Part shown: positions 54,266-62,750 of the stretch, piece by piece
How the letters are laid out: every line of letters starts with the position of its first letter
How positions within the stretch are numbered: the first letter of the stretch is position 1
Assembly: GCA_024226315.1 (NCBI GenBank)
Contig: JAAELT010000476.1
Coordinates: forward strand, 1-64,000
Length of the DNA stretch: 64,000 bases
Source: a bacterium
GTDB taxonomy: Bacteria; Acidobacteriota; Thermoanaerobaculia; Multivoradales; J023
Direction of reading: 5' to 3'
Notes under the pieces: model-generated
Database searches by the model: none
Told to the model about the DNA's origin: nothing
Seen by the model: the letters and a program-made list of their open reading frames with translations, nothing else
Translations under genes and position numbers: made by a program

Positions 54266-55039
54266 CTAACTCACACGCTGGCGGCGGAGCTCGAAGAGAG
54301 TGATCGCCGCCGCCACTGCCACGTTGAGGGATTCCACCGGCGGGAGCAGCGGGATCGTCAACTCGATCTGCGCCCGCTCGGCAGTCTGAGCGGACAGGCC
54401 GCTGCCTTCGGTGCCCAAGGCCAGCACCACGCAGCCTTGGACGGCGGTGTCGAACAGGTCGCGGCCGCCGTGCGGCGTGAGCGCCGCCCAAAGGGGCCCC
54501 AGGGGCTCTAAGCTCTCGGCCAGCGCCTCGGCCGAAACGGCCACGGCGACTGGCAAGCGCAGCAGGCTACCCGCGGAAGCACGCAGAGCCCTCGGATGGT
54601 TGGGATGCACCGAGCCCAGGCTGAGGCATAGGGCGGCGGCACCACTGGCCTCGGCGACCCGCGCCAGGGCGCCGAGGTTACCCGGATCCTGGAGCCCCTC
54701 GGCATAGACGTAGACGCCGCCCCCCTCGAGGGGCAGCTCGGCGGCTCCCAGGCGGGGCAGGCGTGTCACCGCCACGATGCCCCGGGGCGAGTCGCTGTCG
54801 GTCACCTCGGCGAGCAGCCGAGCGTCGATCTCGTATGGCACAAAGGGTAGGGAGCTCTGCAACCGGCGCCAGGCACCGCTGCTGAGGAAATCCCGCGTTG
54901 CCAGCACCGAGCGCAGCTCCAGACCCGCCGCCAGTGCCTCACCGATCAGATGGGGGCCCTCGAGAAGCGCCCGATCGCCTTGTCTTCGCCGCAATTGGCG
55001 AATAGTCTTCAGATGTGAGTTTTTCCGGCTGGTGATCAT
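54266..55039 (-). CDS. SpoU-family (TrmH/RlmB-like) RNA 2'-O-methyltransferase
   Basis: A 257-residue SAM-dependent methyltransferase of the SPOUT knot class acting on rRNA or tRNA ribose. It has an N-terminal substrate-binding domain (RRRQGDRALLEGPHLIGEAL) and the three SpoU motifs: motif 1 EGLQDPGNLGALARVAEASG, motif 2 VLALGTEGSGLS and motif 3 IPLLPPVESLNVAVAAAI. The target nucleotide cannot be told from sequence. The ATG at 55039 is chosen because it precedes the conserved N-terminus. A longer frame upstream overlaps the divergent DUF84 gene. The two start codons are directly adjacent (CATATG). Confidence 0.9.
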   Translation of the reverse strand: MITSRKNSHLKTIRQLRRRQGDRALLEGPHLIGEALAAGLELRSVLATRDFLSSGAWRRLQSSLPFVPYEIDARLLAEVTDSDSPRGIVAVTRLPRLGAAELPLEGGGVYVYAEGLQDPGNLGALARVAEASGAAALCLSLGSVHPNHPRALRASAGSLLRLPVAVAVSAEALAESLEPLGPLWAALTPHGGRDLFDTAVQGCVVLALGTEGSGLSAQTAERAQIELTIPLLPPVESLNVAVAAAITLFELRRQRVS

Positions 55040-55648
55040 ATGGCGCAAGATCTTACGGGCTTCTGGCAGCGTTTCCAATCGGGCATCGACGTCGCCGTGG
55101 GAGGAGACGTGCCCGACAAGCTCCTCGGCGTGAGGGATGGCTTCCTGCGCTACTTTCGGGATGGACTGGAGAAGTCGGTGCCGGTCTCGGTCGTGCCGCA
55201 GACTCAGGACGAGGCCCTGACCCCGCTGCCGATCTCGGACGCCGACATCCTGGCACTGGCGCGGAGACGCGCAGGCGAGTTGAGCCGACTCCACGGCGAC
55301 TCATTCGCCTTCTATGCCGGCAGTGAGGCTGGCCTGCTGCTATTCGAGGCTGACAGTCAACGGCGTTACTTCGTGCGCACTTGGACGACGATCGTGGGCC
55401 TGGGAGAAGAAGCCTGGGGGAGTAGCGGCTCGGTGCAGCTACCCGAGCGACTTCTCGAGGGGTTGGATCACGAGGATCTGCCTTTCGCGGTTCCGGGAAC
55501 CCGCCGCCGCGGCGGCATGGTCAGCTCCCTGACCGGCGGGGTAGAAACACGGCGCGGCGCCACGGCGCTGGCGACCTTCAACGCCGTGTCGACCCTGATG
55601 TACGGCAGGCTGGAGAGCTACCCTCACCGTCGGCGCGGCCTGGGCTGA
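55040..55648 (+). CDS. DUF84/YjjX-like NTP phosphatase family protein
   Basis: A 202-residue cytoplasmic protein resembling the DUF84 inosine/xanthosine triphosphatases that remove damaged purine nucleotides. Typical positions include the N-terminal GGDVPDKLLGVRDGFLRYF and AFYAGSEAGLLLFEAD in the place of the family's A-I-E-A-G-I-D, then V-Q-L-P, a VPGTRRRGGMVSSLTGG segment and a C-terminal A-x-x-x-F. The acidic metal residues are partly different from E. coli YjjX, so activity is uncertain. The ATG at 55040 touches the start of the divergent methyltransferase. The stop is 10 bp from the convergent membrane-protein gene. Confidence 0.65.
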   Translation: MAQDLTGFWQRFQSGIDVAVGGDVPDKLLGVRDGFLRYFRDGLEKSVPVSVVPQTQDEALTPLPISDADILALARRRAGELSRLHGDSFAFYAGSEAGLLLFEADSQRRYFVRTWTTIVGLGEEAWGSSGSVQLPERLLEGLDHEDLPFAVPGTRRRGGMVSSLTGGVETRRGATALATFNAVSTLMYGRLESYPHRRRGLG

Positions 55649-55658
55649 GCGGATCGAC

Positions 55659-56141
55659 TCAGGGCCAGTGCCGGGGGTCTTCCGGATCGGGTGAGAGCTC
55701 CAACTGATCCGCGAACCCTTGGGTGAGCACACGCCGCGCATTCCCCGTCTCCGCCTTGCGCACCCGCCCGTGAAAGAAAAAAGCGAGAGCGGCAGAAGCC
55801 ATCGTGGCGGAGACCATCAAGATCAGGAAAACGGATTCGAGGGGGTGCATTCCGGTCTTGAACAGCTCGCCGTAGTGGGCGGCGACCGTGCTGAGCGTAC
55901 CGAAAACACCGCACGCTGCGACGCCGCTGAACAGGTTCCGGTACCCTTTCTCCTTCTCGGTCTCGCTCTCTCGGAGAAGCATCTCCAACTCCTGCCTAGA
56001 CACCAGACAGTCGCCACTTCGAAGGCCCGAGGCCGCCGGCGCCTGCCCGTCCCAACCGGGCGCGAGCCCGGCATCGGACAATCCACGGTCGAAACTCATC
56101 TGCGGCTCAGCGAGCGCGGCTCCAATGCTCTCTCTGATCAT
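55659..56141 (-). CDS. Small membrane protein, partner of the winged-helix gene
   Basis: Not recognised. A 160-residue protein with a polar N-terminal 65 residues (ending VSRQELEMLLRESETEKEKG), two hydrophobic helices (about 70-92, LFSGVAACGVFGTLSTVAAHYG, and about 100-125, SVFLILMVSATMASAALAFFF) and a polar C-terminus ending DPEDPRHWP. It starts 4 bp after the stop of the winged-helix gene and is surely cotranscribed. The layout (DNA-binding-like protein plus two-helix membrane protein) recalls sensor, effector or membrane-anchored regulator pairs, but nothing proves a function. Confidence 0.65.
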   Translation of the reverse strand: MIRESIGAALAEPQMSFDRGLSDAGLAPGWDGQAPAASGLRSGDCLVSRQELEMLLRESETEKEKGYRNLFSGVAACGVFGTLSTVAAHYGELFKTGMHPLESVFLILMVSATMASAALAFFFHGRVRKAETGNARRVLTQGFADQLELSPDPEDPRHWP

Positions 56142-56145
56142 GGCT

Positions 56146-56898
56146 TCAGTCCTTTTCCTCGACTTGATACTCAAGAAACTCGATCTGCTTTCTGACAATA
56201 TCCAGGTCTCGGCGGCATAGTTCCAGAGGCAGGCACAGCTTTGCGACCCGGCCCCCGGTGAGGGCGAACTCAAAACGCTGCTCCGCCCGACCCGCCCGAC
56301 CAGCGCCCGAATCGGGCCGGACAGGAGCCGCCCCGAGCAACGCCCGGCCGGCCACCGTCGGCCCCGAATGCAGGCCGTCGCGCCGTGAAGCGCCAGCGGC
56401 TCGCGCGGGGCGCAGAGCCCCCTGCTCGTCCAACACGCCGGCGTAACGCGCGGAGCGGCGAAACATCTCCGCGGCCACCGTGCTGGCCTTTCTGGTGATA
56501 CCGTGGTCGCGCCACAAGATACCGTCCAGGTGTTCAGGCAACCGGCCCTGAGGCTCGTACCGGTCGAGCAGCGCCTCGAACAGTGGGGGATGACGCAAAG
56601 CTCGCAGCAGCGCGCCCTGCCGCTGTGATTCGTCAGCCGGCCAGACGACACTCGCCGCTAGGGACGTCGGAGAGTACAGGCCGGCCTTCCGATTCAAGAA
56701 GCCGTACTGGGTGAGTGCCGCGATCTTGCGGGCCCCCGGCCCACCCCGGGCATTCGAGTGCCCCAGCACCTCGGCCAGAACCTCCCGGCTGTAAGAGCCG
56801 TCGCCCAATCGATCGAGGATCTCACCTACGGCCGTCCCGCCGTCTTCCAGAGACAGGACGGGGTAGGCGCGGGATCGTTCGGTCATCTGCCTATTCAT
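56146..56898 (-). CDS. Winged-helix-like protein (DUF5343-like)
   Basis: A 250-residue cytoplasmic protein. The N-terminal 150 residues (RAYPVLSLEDGGTAVGEIL, YSREVLAEVLGHSNARGGP, KIAALTQYGFLNRKAGLY and LARL-type helices ending RRSARYAGVL) resemble the DUF5343 winged-helix family: two helical segments with a G-x-x-A-R-K-I-A-A-L-x-x-Y-G-L core. The C-terminal 100 residues hold a basic linker and a domain with FEFALTGGRVAKLCLPLEL and a final coiled coil. GAGGAGG lies 7 nt before the ATG at 56898. It is the first gene of a two-gene operon. A large palindrome 145 bp upstream is a candidate operator, possibly autoregulatory. Confidence 0.65.
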   Translation of the reverse strand: MNRQMTERSRAYPVLSLEDGGTAVGEILDRLGDGSYSREVLAEVLGHSNARGGPGARKIAALTQYGFLNRKAGLYSPTSLAASVVWPADESQRQGALLRALRHPPLFEALLDRYEPQGRLPEHLDGILWRDHGITRKASTVAAEMFRRSARYAGVLDEQGALRPARAAGASRRDGLHSGPTVAGRALLGAAPVRPDSGAGRAGRAEQRFEFALTGGRVAKLCLPLELCRRDLDIVRKQIEFLEYQVEEKD

Positions 56899-57365
56899 TG
56901 GTGATCCTCCTCTCGAGTCAACAAACCGTAACACGAGACGGGATACAAAACAAGAGAAAACAGTCAAAAGCCAGGAAGCAACGCTGGTAATACCTCAGGG
57001 AACCCGGCAACAACACTGACTTTAAAGCCTAGATACTACCAATCTACACCGACCTACAAAACATGCCCATTTTGTAGCTCTGTGTAGATTTCTGTATGCG
57101 GCCATCTTCTCGACGTCCCTGGCGCCGATGTCGGGACAGCCAGCATCCCGGTCGGGTCATTGACCGGCTATGCCCACCCTGTTACGATGCCTCGTCTCCG
57201 ACCGGTGTCCGCTTTCTAGGCATTCGAGGGCCACGAACGGAACCGCCCGCGCGAGATTCCCGGATCCAACGACAAGATGTCTCGTCCAGCATCCTCGCCG
57301 AGGACGCTTCAACTCAATCGACGTGAGAGCCGCCGGTGCCGCTCTCGACGTAAGGAGTGCCGCAG
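56899..57365. other. 467-bp divergent intergenic region before metK
   Basis: An AT-richer control region between the winged-helix operon (minus) and metK (plus). It holds the two-step palindrome at 57043-57088 and, at 57328-57349, a hairpin with stem GAGAGC/GCTCTC just before the metK ribosome site. The stretch between, about 57100-57320, shows no supported gene. A short string CCGAGGACGCTTC at about 57298 weakly recalls an SAH riboswitch but the rest of that fold is missing. Confidence 0.45.
57043..57088. promoter_or_regulatory. 46-bp two-step palindrome (candidate operator)
   Basis: TCTACAC (57043-57049) pairs with GTGTAGA (57082-57088) and CTACAAAA (57054-57061) with TTTTGTAG (57070-57077). 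The steps are separated by 4-bp CGAC/CTCT internal loops, around an 8-bp centre CATGCCCA. Both arms carry CTACA. It lies 145 bp upstream of the winged-helix gene and about 280 bp before metK. It could be a dimeric operator or a cruciform/RNA hairpin. Confidence 0.6.
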
Positions 57366-58538
57366 ATGACTGAGCCCCGCACCTTCCTGTTCACTTCCGA
57401 GTCGGTCACCGAGGGTCACCCGGACAAGATGGCCGACCAGATCTCCGACGCGGTGCTCGACGAAGCCGTACGACAAGACGCGGGGAGCCGCGTCGCCTGC
57501 GAGACCCTTGTCACGACGGGAATGGTGCTGCTCGCCGGCGAGATCACTACCAAGGCTTATCTCGACCTGGCGGGCATCGCTCGCAAGACGGTGGAGGAGA
57601 TCGGATACACCAGTAGCGACCTCGGTTTCGATGCCTCGAGCTGCTCGGTGATTTCGGCCATTGATCCCCAGTCACCCGACATCGCCATGGGTGTCGACCC
57701 GGGCGGTGCGGGCGATCAAGGCCTGATGTTCGGCTATGCCTGCCGCGAGACCGAACAGCTCATGCCCCTGACCATTACCCTCGCCCAGCAGCTAACCCAG
57801 AAGCTGGCGGCGGTGCGCAAGGCCGGCGGTCTCGGCTGGCTGCGGCCGGACGGCAAGAGTCAGGTGACCGTCGAGTACGAGGGCAACAAGCCGCGGCGGG
57901 TGCACACGGTGGTCATCTCGACCCAGCACGCTGCCGAGGTGGAGCAAGATGAGATTCGGCGCGAGGTGATCGACAAGATCATCCTTCCGACGATCCCCGC
58001 CGAGATGATGGACAGCGACACGATCTTCCACGTCAACCCGACCGGACGGTTCGTCACCGGTGGTCCCCAGGGTGACTGCGGCTTGACGGGGCGTAAGATC
58101 ATCGTTGATACCTACGGTGGCTGGGGTGGACACGGCGGGGGAGCCTTCTCGGGCAAGGACTCGACCAAGGTCGATCGTTCCGCCAGCTACATGGCACGGC
58201 ACGTCGCCAAGAATCTGGTGGCCGCTGGCCTCGCGGACCGCCTGCTGGTGCAGTTAGCCTACGCGATCGGCGTGGCCGATCCGGTCTCGATTCACGTCGA
58301 TTCCTATGGCACCGGCAAGATCGACGACAGGCAGCTCGAGTCGCTGACGCGGGAACTTTTCCCGCTGACTCCCAAGGGCATCATCGATCACCTCCAGCTG
58401 CGACGCCCGGTCTTCCAGCAGACCGCTGCCTACGGCCACTTCGGCCGCTCCGACGACGGTTTCACCTGGGAAGACCTCGATCACGTCGATGCCCTGAAGC
58501 AGGCGGTTGGTGCGTCCGGCGTCCCAGTGACTGCCTAG
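57366..58538 (+). CDS. metK: S-adenosylmethionine synthetase
   Basis: A 390-residue cytoplasmic enzyme that makes SAM from ATP and methionine. Family motifs are complete: FTSESVTEGHPDKMADQISDAV at the N-terminus, GAGDQGLMFGYA, GRFVTGGPQGDCGLTGRKI, and the P-loop-like GGGAFSGKDSTKVDRSA, with a final HFGR segment. The length is typical. ATG 57366 has AAGGAG 9 nt upstream; an in-frame GTG at 57357 lies too close to that site. No other methionine-cycle gene (ahcY, metH) is nearby. It is followed by a hairpin and the convergent lptFG gene. Confidence 0.97.
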   Translation: MTEPRTFLFTSESVTEGHPDKMADQISDAVLDEAVRQDAGSRVACETLVTTGMVLLAGEITTKAYLDLAGIARKTVEEIGYTSSDLGFDASSCSVISAIDPQSPDIAMGVDPGGAGDQGLMFGYACRETEQLMPLTITLAQQLTQKLAAVRKAGGLGWLRPDGKSQVTVEYEGNKPRRVHTVVISTQHAAEVEQDEIRREVIDKIILPTIPAEMMDSDTIFHVNPTGRFVTGGPQGDCGLTGRKIIVDTYGGWGGHGGGAFSGKDSTKVDRSASYMARHVAKNLVAAGLADRLLVQLAYAIGVADPVSIHVDSYGTGKIDDRQLESLTRELFPLTPKGIIDHLQLRRPVFQQTAAYGHFGRSDDGFTWEDLDHVDALKQAVGASGVPVTA

Positions 58539-58554
58539 AGTCCACCGAGCCACC

Positions 58555-58592
58555 GGACCCCGCCTCCGGGGTCCTCGCAGGCCGGCCGGCCT
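58555..58592. terminator. Bidirectional hairpin region between metK and lptFG
   Basis: GGACCCCG/CGGGGTCC form an 8-bp stem with a 4-nt loop CCTC (58555-58574). It is followed by a 14-bp perfect palindrome AGGCCGGCCGGCCT (58579-58592) that reaches into the lptFG stop codon. No T-run follows, so termination efficiency is uncertain. Confidence 0.4.
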
Positions 58593-60951
58593 AAGTCCTC
58601 ACGCCGAGGAATAGATACAGCGAGAAGATTGCAAAGATCGCGGCTGGACTCCACACCGCGACCATGGGGGGCAGGATCGCGTTCTCACCCAGAGCCGCGA
58701 AGACGCTCAGGAAGATCATGAGCACGACGCCCAGCACCAAGGACAACCCGATTCCGTAGAGAGCGCCCTGGCGCCCGAGCTTGAAGGCGAATGGGAGAGC
58801 GACCAGGGCCATGACCAGGGTGATCACCGGGTAGGCGATCTTGTTGTAGAGCGCCACCTCGAGCTGCGGCACGTCCTGGCCTGCGGCGCGGAGGTCATCG
58901 ACGTAGGCGCGCAGCTCACCGTAGTCCATTTCTTCGGGTTTGAGCAGGCCGCCCTGGAAGTACTCGGGGCTTTCCGCCAGCTGGTACTTCAGCGGCTCGT
59001 CGAAGGTGACGAATGCACTCTTCTTGTTCTGGTCGAACGAGGTGCTCCAGCCGTTCGAGAGTGTCCACCAGTCGCCTTCGACGAAGGTTGCGCGCTGCGC
59101 CCAGAGCCGGTCGGTCAGGCGGTAATTCTCGTCGAACTTGAAGACCTGCAGCCGGTGGAGCTGCCGGCGCCCCTCGTCATAGACTGCGAAGTTGTACAGG
59201 TAGTTGCCCTTACCGAAGAGCCACCGTCGGTCGGCTTTCTGCCGAATTCGGGCCGACCGATTGCCCTTGATTGCCGCTCTGAGCTCGGCGGCACGCTCGT
59301 TTGAAGCGGCCAGTACTTCCGACTGCAGTAGGCCGCAGAACGCCGCTACCAGGCCGGCGGCCAGTACTACTGGGATCGCCAGCCGATAGAGGCTCATCCC
59401 CAGAGCCTTGCACGCAATAATCTCGTTGGTCCGCGACAGCAGCCCAAAGCTGATCAGCGTCGAAACCAGGACCATGATCGGCGCAATCTGGTAGACAATG
59501 GAGAAGATCCTGAGCTTGTAGTAGTTCACGACCGTGCCGCTTGGAGCTTCGCTGTCGAGAATGCTGTTGAAGTTATCCGCAAGGTCGAACACCAGGTAGA
59601 CGATGATGCCGGTCAGGAACGAGATCAGCAGAACTCTGAAGAATGTACCCAGGACGTAGCGGTCGATTGAGTTCGGAAAGCGCAGGCGCAACTCGGGAAG
59701 CCGCAAGACGAGCTGGGCCCGCTGACGCCGGGCGGCGGTAACCGCCTGCTTCCGCGCGACCTTTTTCTGCTGCCGACGGTGCCTGAAACGCAGCAGCCGG
59801 CTCCACACAGCCTCCTGAATCCAGCTGTCGAGCTGTGACAGCAACAGACTCTTGTCGGCATTGCGACGCGCCAGCAAGAAGAGTCCGAGAATCAGCAGAG
59901 CGATGTTCGGAAACCACACCGCCAGCCAGGGCGCAACAGTGCCATCACGGGCAATGTCTTCACCCGTGTTGAGCAGCACGTAGTAGATGAGGAACACGCC
60001 GAGGGAGATGGCGAAACCTGCGGAACGGCCGCCGCGGGAGTTGTTGAATCCCAGCGGCAGCGCCAGCAGCCCGAAAACGATACAGGCAGCCGGCAAGCTG
60101 AACTTCTTGTGCAGCTCGACCATGGCGATGTTGCGAACGACCTCAGGATAGGTAGGATCGCGGGTGCGTCGCCGCAGTTCCTCGAACGACAGCTCGCGCA
60201 TGCCTCGCTTGACCGAGCTGGGCGACAACTGGGGCAGCGTAGCCAGCTTGATGTCCAACACCTTCTGCCCGATAACATCCTGCGATCGAGGACTCTGGAA
60301 GTCGATCCGGTGGATCAAGGTGTTCTGCAGCGTCAGCACTACCTCGGTGCCGCTGGCGTCTGGCTGTGCCTGGCCCCAGTCAGCGACGAAGACCTCGCTC
60401 TTGCGACTGGGAATCGACTCGGAGAGGAAGACGCCTTTCCAGCGGCCTTCGCCTGGAGGCGTCTCGAAGACGTACAGCATCTTGCCCTGCCAGCCGGTGT
60501 GGGGCACTCTCGGTTGGACTTCTTCGGTCAGGCTCTCCGCCAGGATCCCGAGCTGCAGCTTCTGGAGCGCGTGATTGCCCCTGGGTAGCACGTCGATCAT
60601 CAGATAGATGTTGAGGCCTGTGAGCAGGAGCGAGAGGACCACGATCGGCCGGTAGAGCGAGAACAGACTGACCCCCGCCGAGCGGATAGCGATCAACTCA
60701 CTGTCCGCCGATAGACGGCCGACGGCGATGAGGATGCTGAACAGGAACGCCATGGGGATCGTCATAACCACAATCCATGGCATTGACAGGAGCAGCAGCT
60801 TGCCGACCATCCCGACTTCGACGCCGCTGCCGATGATCAGCTTGGCGGATTTGAAGAGAGCCTGGAGCAGCAGGATGAAGGTGAAGACGAAGAACCCCAG
60901 CGCCAGGGGCCCCAGGATCTCGGCCAGGATATAGCGGTCGAGGCGGCGCAT
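58591..60951 (-). CDS. Fused LptF-LptG lipopolysaccharide export permease
   Basis: A 786-residue inner-membrane protein containing both Lpt permease subunits, which with the ATPase LptB pull LPS from the inner membrane onto the Lpt bridge. The N-terminal half (about 1-375) is LptF-like: MRRLDRYILAEILGPLALGF, six helices and a periplasmic jelly roll. A basic linker (RRQQKKVARKQAVTAARRQ) connects to an LptG-like half (about 410-786): IDRYVLGTFFRVLLISFLTG and a C-terminal helix triplet ending FSLYLFLGVRT. In most bacteria these are two genes. LptB is not in the window. ATG 60951 has no Shine-Dalgarno but TATAAT 10 nt upstream. Confidence 0.9.
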   Translation of the reverse strand: MRRLDRYILAEILGPLALGFFVFTFILLLQALFKSAKLIIGSGVEVGMVGKLLLLSMPWIVVMTIPMAFLFSILIAVGRLSADSELIAIRSAGVSLFSLYRPIVVLSLLLTGLNIYLMIDVLPRGNHALQKLQLGILAESLTEEVQPRVPHTGWQGKMLYVFETPPGEGRWKGVFLSESIPSRKSEVFVADWGQAQPDASGTEVVLTLQNTLIHRIDFQSPRSQDVIGQKVLDIKLATLPQLSPSSVKRGMRELSFEELRRRTRDPTYPEVVRNIAMVELHKKFSLPAACIVFGLLALPLGFNNSRGGRSAGFAISLGVFLIYYVLLNTGEDIARDGTVAPWLAVWFPNIALLILGLFLLARRNADKSLLLSQLDSWIQEAVWSRLLRFRHRRQQKKVARKQAVTAARRQRAQLVLRLPELRLRFPNSIDRYVLGTFFRVLLISFLTGIIVYLVFDLADNFNSILDSEAPSGTVVNYYKLRIFSIVYQIAPIMVLVSTLISFGLLSRTNEIIACKALGMSLYRLAIPVVLAAGLVAAFCGLLQSEVLAASNERAAELRAAIKGNRSARIRQKADRRWLFGKGNYLYNFAVYDEGRRQLHRLQVFKFDENYRLTDRLWAQRATFVEGDWWTLSNGWSTSFDQNKKSAFVTFDEPLKYQLAESPEYFQGGLLKPEEMDYGELRAYVDDLRAAGQDVPQLEVALYNKIAYPVITLVMALVALPFAFKLGRQGALYGIGLSLVLGVVLMIFLSVFAALGENAILPPMVAVWSPAAIFAIFSLYLFLGVRT

Positions 60952-60961
60952 AGAACGGACG

Positions 60962-60967
60962 ATTATA
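60962..60967 (-). promoter_or_regulatory. -10 hexamer (TATAAT) of lptFG
   Basis: A consensus TATAAT on the minus strand, 10 nt before the ATG, within GGGCTATAATCG. The expected start of transcription falls within a few nt of the ATG. A second candidate, TTGACA followed by TAATATAT, lies further upstream at about 61021-61040. Confidence 0.5.
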
Positions 60968-61121
60968 GCCCGAGACCTGGCCGAATAACGGAGCGGGCTA
61001 CTCTGCCTATCTCATGCCGATAAGATATATTATGTCAACTTGAATCGGCGCGCTCGAAAAGTACTTCCAGCGAGGAGCTCCTACCCCATCTTTCTGGGAA
61101 GGCAGCATTCGACAGGGGACT

Positions 61122-61988
61122 TCAGCCTTCGGCTTGCCGGAGATCCGAGAGGATCTTCTCCAGCGTCTGGATCAATTCATTCTTGCTGACCCGACTCTGG
61201 CGGAACTTCAGAGACATGCTGAAGCTCTTGTCAGGCGGCCGGAAGCTGAAGGTGAATGGCTTGCGTCTTTGAGGAGCGCCCTTCTTCTTCTCACCTCGTT
61301 TTTGCCGGCGTAGGTCATCGCGGCTGAGGCCTCGGCGATGGACTTCCTCCAGGAGCCGAATCATCTCTTCTTCGTCTCCGGCTTTGAGGACCTCGAGCAG
61401 CAACGATTTGGTCCGGATCCCGAGGGCCTGAGAGGCCTCCCGTACCGCGTGTGGCATCTGCAATAGGGCTAAGCTCTCGGTGATCACCGTACGTGACTTC
61501 CCCACCGCTTTCGAGATGTCCGCATGGGTGTAGTCGAACCGCTGAGCGAGCGAGCGATACCCGTCAGCCTCTTCGAACGGCGTAAGGTCTTTGCGCTGCA
61601 GGTTCTCGATCAGAGCGATCTCGAGGGCTTCCTCGTCGCCGACCTCCATCTCGATCACCGGGATCTCAATCAGGCCAGCCTCCATCGCAGCCCGGTAGCG
61701 GCGCTCGCCACTGATGATCATGAGGGACGGCTCGCCGCTCTCGACCTGCGGTCGCGGGCGCACCAGGATCGGCTCCAGAACCCCCTTGTCCTGAATCGAA
61801 TTCGCCAGCTCGGTGAGATCTCCCATCGCGGATCGAGGCTGATCGGGATCCGGCTCGACTGCCGACAGCGATACCATTTTGCCGACTGGAGTCTCGTTCC
61901 GCGTGGTAAGTTCCTCGACGAAGTGGGCGCCGTGGCGCATGCGGACGCGCTTGGGCAAGCCCCGGCGGCTGGTCGAGGCACTAGACAC
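61122..61988 (-). CDS. parB: Chromosome partition protein ParB (Spo0J-like)
   Basis: A 288-residue DNA-binding CTPase that loads at parS and helps segregate the origin. The CTP-binding domain reads VEPDPDQPRSAM, ILVRPRPQ and ISGERRYRAAMEAG, followed by ENLQRKDLTPFEEADGYRSL and the helix-turn-helix THADISKAVGKSRTVITESLALL. A basic linker (RRQKRGEKKKGAPQRRKP) and a C-terminal dimerisation segment follow. The start overlaps the end of parA by 8 nt, the usual coupled arrangement. No canonical parS is visible in the window. Confidence 0.94.
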   Translation of the reverse strand: MSSASTSRRGLPKRVRMRHGAHFVEELTTRNETPVGKMVSLSAVEPDPDQPRSAMGDLTELANSIQDKGVLEPILVRPRPQVESGEPSLMIISGERRYRAAMEAGLIEIPVIEMEVGDEEALEIALIENLQRKDLTPFEEADGYRSLAQRFDYTHADISKAVGKSRTVITESLALLQMPHAVREASQALGIRTKSLLLEVLKAGDEEEMIRLLEEVHRRGLSRDDLRRQKRGEKKKGAPQRRKPFTFSFRPPDKSFSMSLKFRQSRVSKNELIQTLEKILSDLRQAEG

Positions 61989-62739
61989 GGCTCAGGACCT
62001 CCTCGGACAGCTTGTAGTACTCGAAGGCACCGCTGGAGCGCGGCGCGAAACTGAAGATCGGCTCCTTGTAAGCCGGACTCTCCTCGAGTCGCACGCTCTT
62101 GCTGATCTGAGTCTCGAACAGCTTCTCTCCGAACACCTCGCCGATCTCTTTGCGGATGTCGCGCGACAGGATCGTTCGCTTGTCGAACAGGGTGATCACC
62201 GCGCCGAGGATCTGAAGGTCTGGGTTGGCTCGCACCTTGATCTTGTCCACCGTTTCCAGGAGGTCGTCCGTGCCTTCGAGCGCGAAGTAGGACGACTGAA
62301 TGGGAATCAAGACGTGAGTGGCGGCGACCAATGCGTTGACGGTGATCACTCCGAGGGTGGGCGGAGTATCGATGACGATGTAGTCGTATTGATCACGGAC
62401 GGGCTCCAGTTTGTCCTTGAGCCGGAAATGACTGTCCAGTTCTCCAAGCAATTTGGCTTCGATCTTGGCAAGGGAGATCGCCGCCGGCGCGACCGACAAA
62501 TGTGGCACCTTCTTCGCTGGTCGAATGATGTCCGCGAGCGCCAAGTCATCGTCGGCAAGGGCTTCATACATCGAGGCTTCCAAGTCGTGAGCGTCGAGAA
62601 ACGACATCGTGCTGTTGGCCTGGGGATCGACATCGATCAACAGGCTCCGGAAGCCTTTGGTGGCCAGCGCCGCCGCCAGGTTGATGGCCGTGGTCGTCTT
62701 GCCGACGCCGCCCTTCTGATTGGTGATTGCGATGATCAT
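61981..62739 (-). CDS. parA: Chromosome partition ATPase ParA (Soj-like)
   Basis: A 252-residue deviant-Walker ATPase that moves ParB-parS complexes over the nucleoid. Motifs: MIIAITNQKGGVGKTTTAINL (Walker A with signature Lys), Walker A' LLIDVDPQANS and Walker B DYIVIDTPPTLG. The length is standard for chromosomal ParA. It has a good sigma-70 promoter immediately upstream (62751-62779) and no Shine-Dalgarno, so translation is probably leaderless. A 22-bp perfect palindrome lies just upstream of the -35. Neighbours are parB downstream and DUF151 and miaB upstream, unlike the common rsmG-parAB order. Confidence 0.95.
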   Translation of the reverse strand: MIIAITNQKGGVGKTTTAINLAAALATKGFRSLLIDVDPQANSTMSFLDAHDLEASMYEALADDDLALADIIRPAKKVPHLSVAPAAISLAKIEAKLLGELDSHFRLKDKLEPVRDQYDYIVIDTPPTLGVITVNALVAATHVLIPIQSSYFALEGTDDLLETVDKIKVRANPDLQILGAVITLFDKRTILSRDIRKEIGEVFGEKLFETQISKSVRLEESPAYKEPIFSFAPRSSGAFEYYKLSEEVLSRV

Positions 62740-62750
62740 GAGCGCCCGGG

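Noticed and set aside
57289..57365. SAH or SAM riboswitch before metK
   Set aside because: Only one short string resembles the SAH core; the conserved downstream halves are missing.
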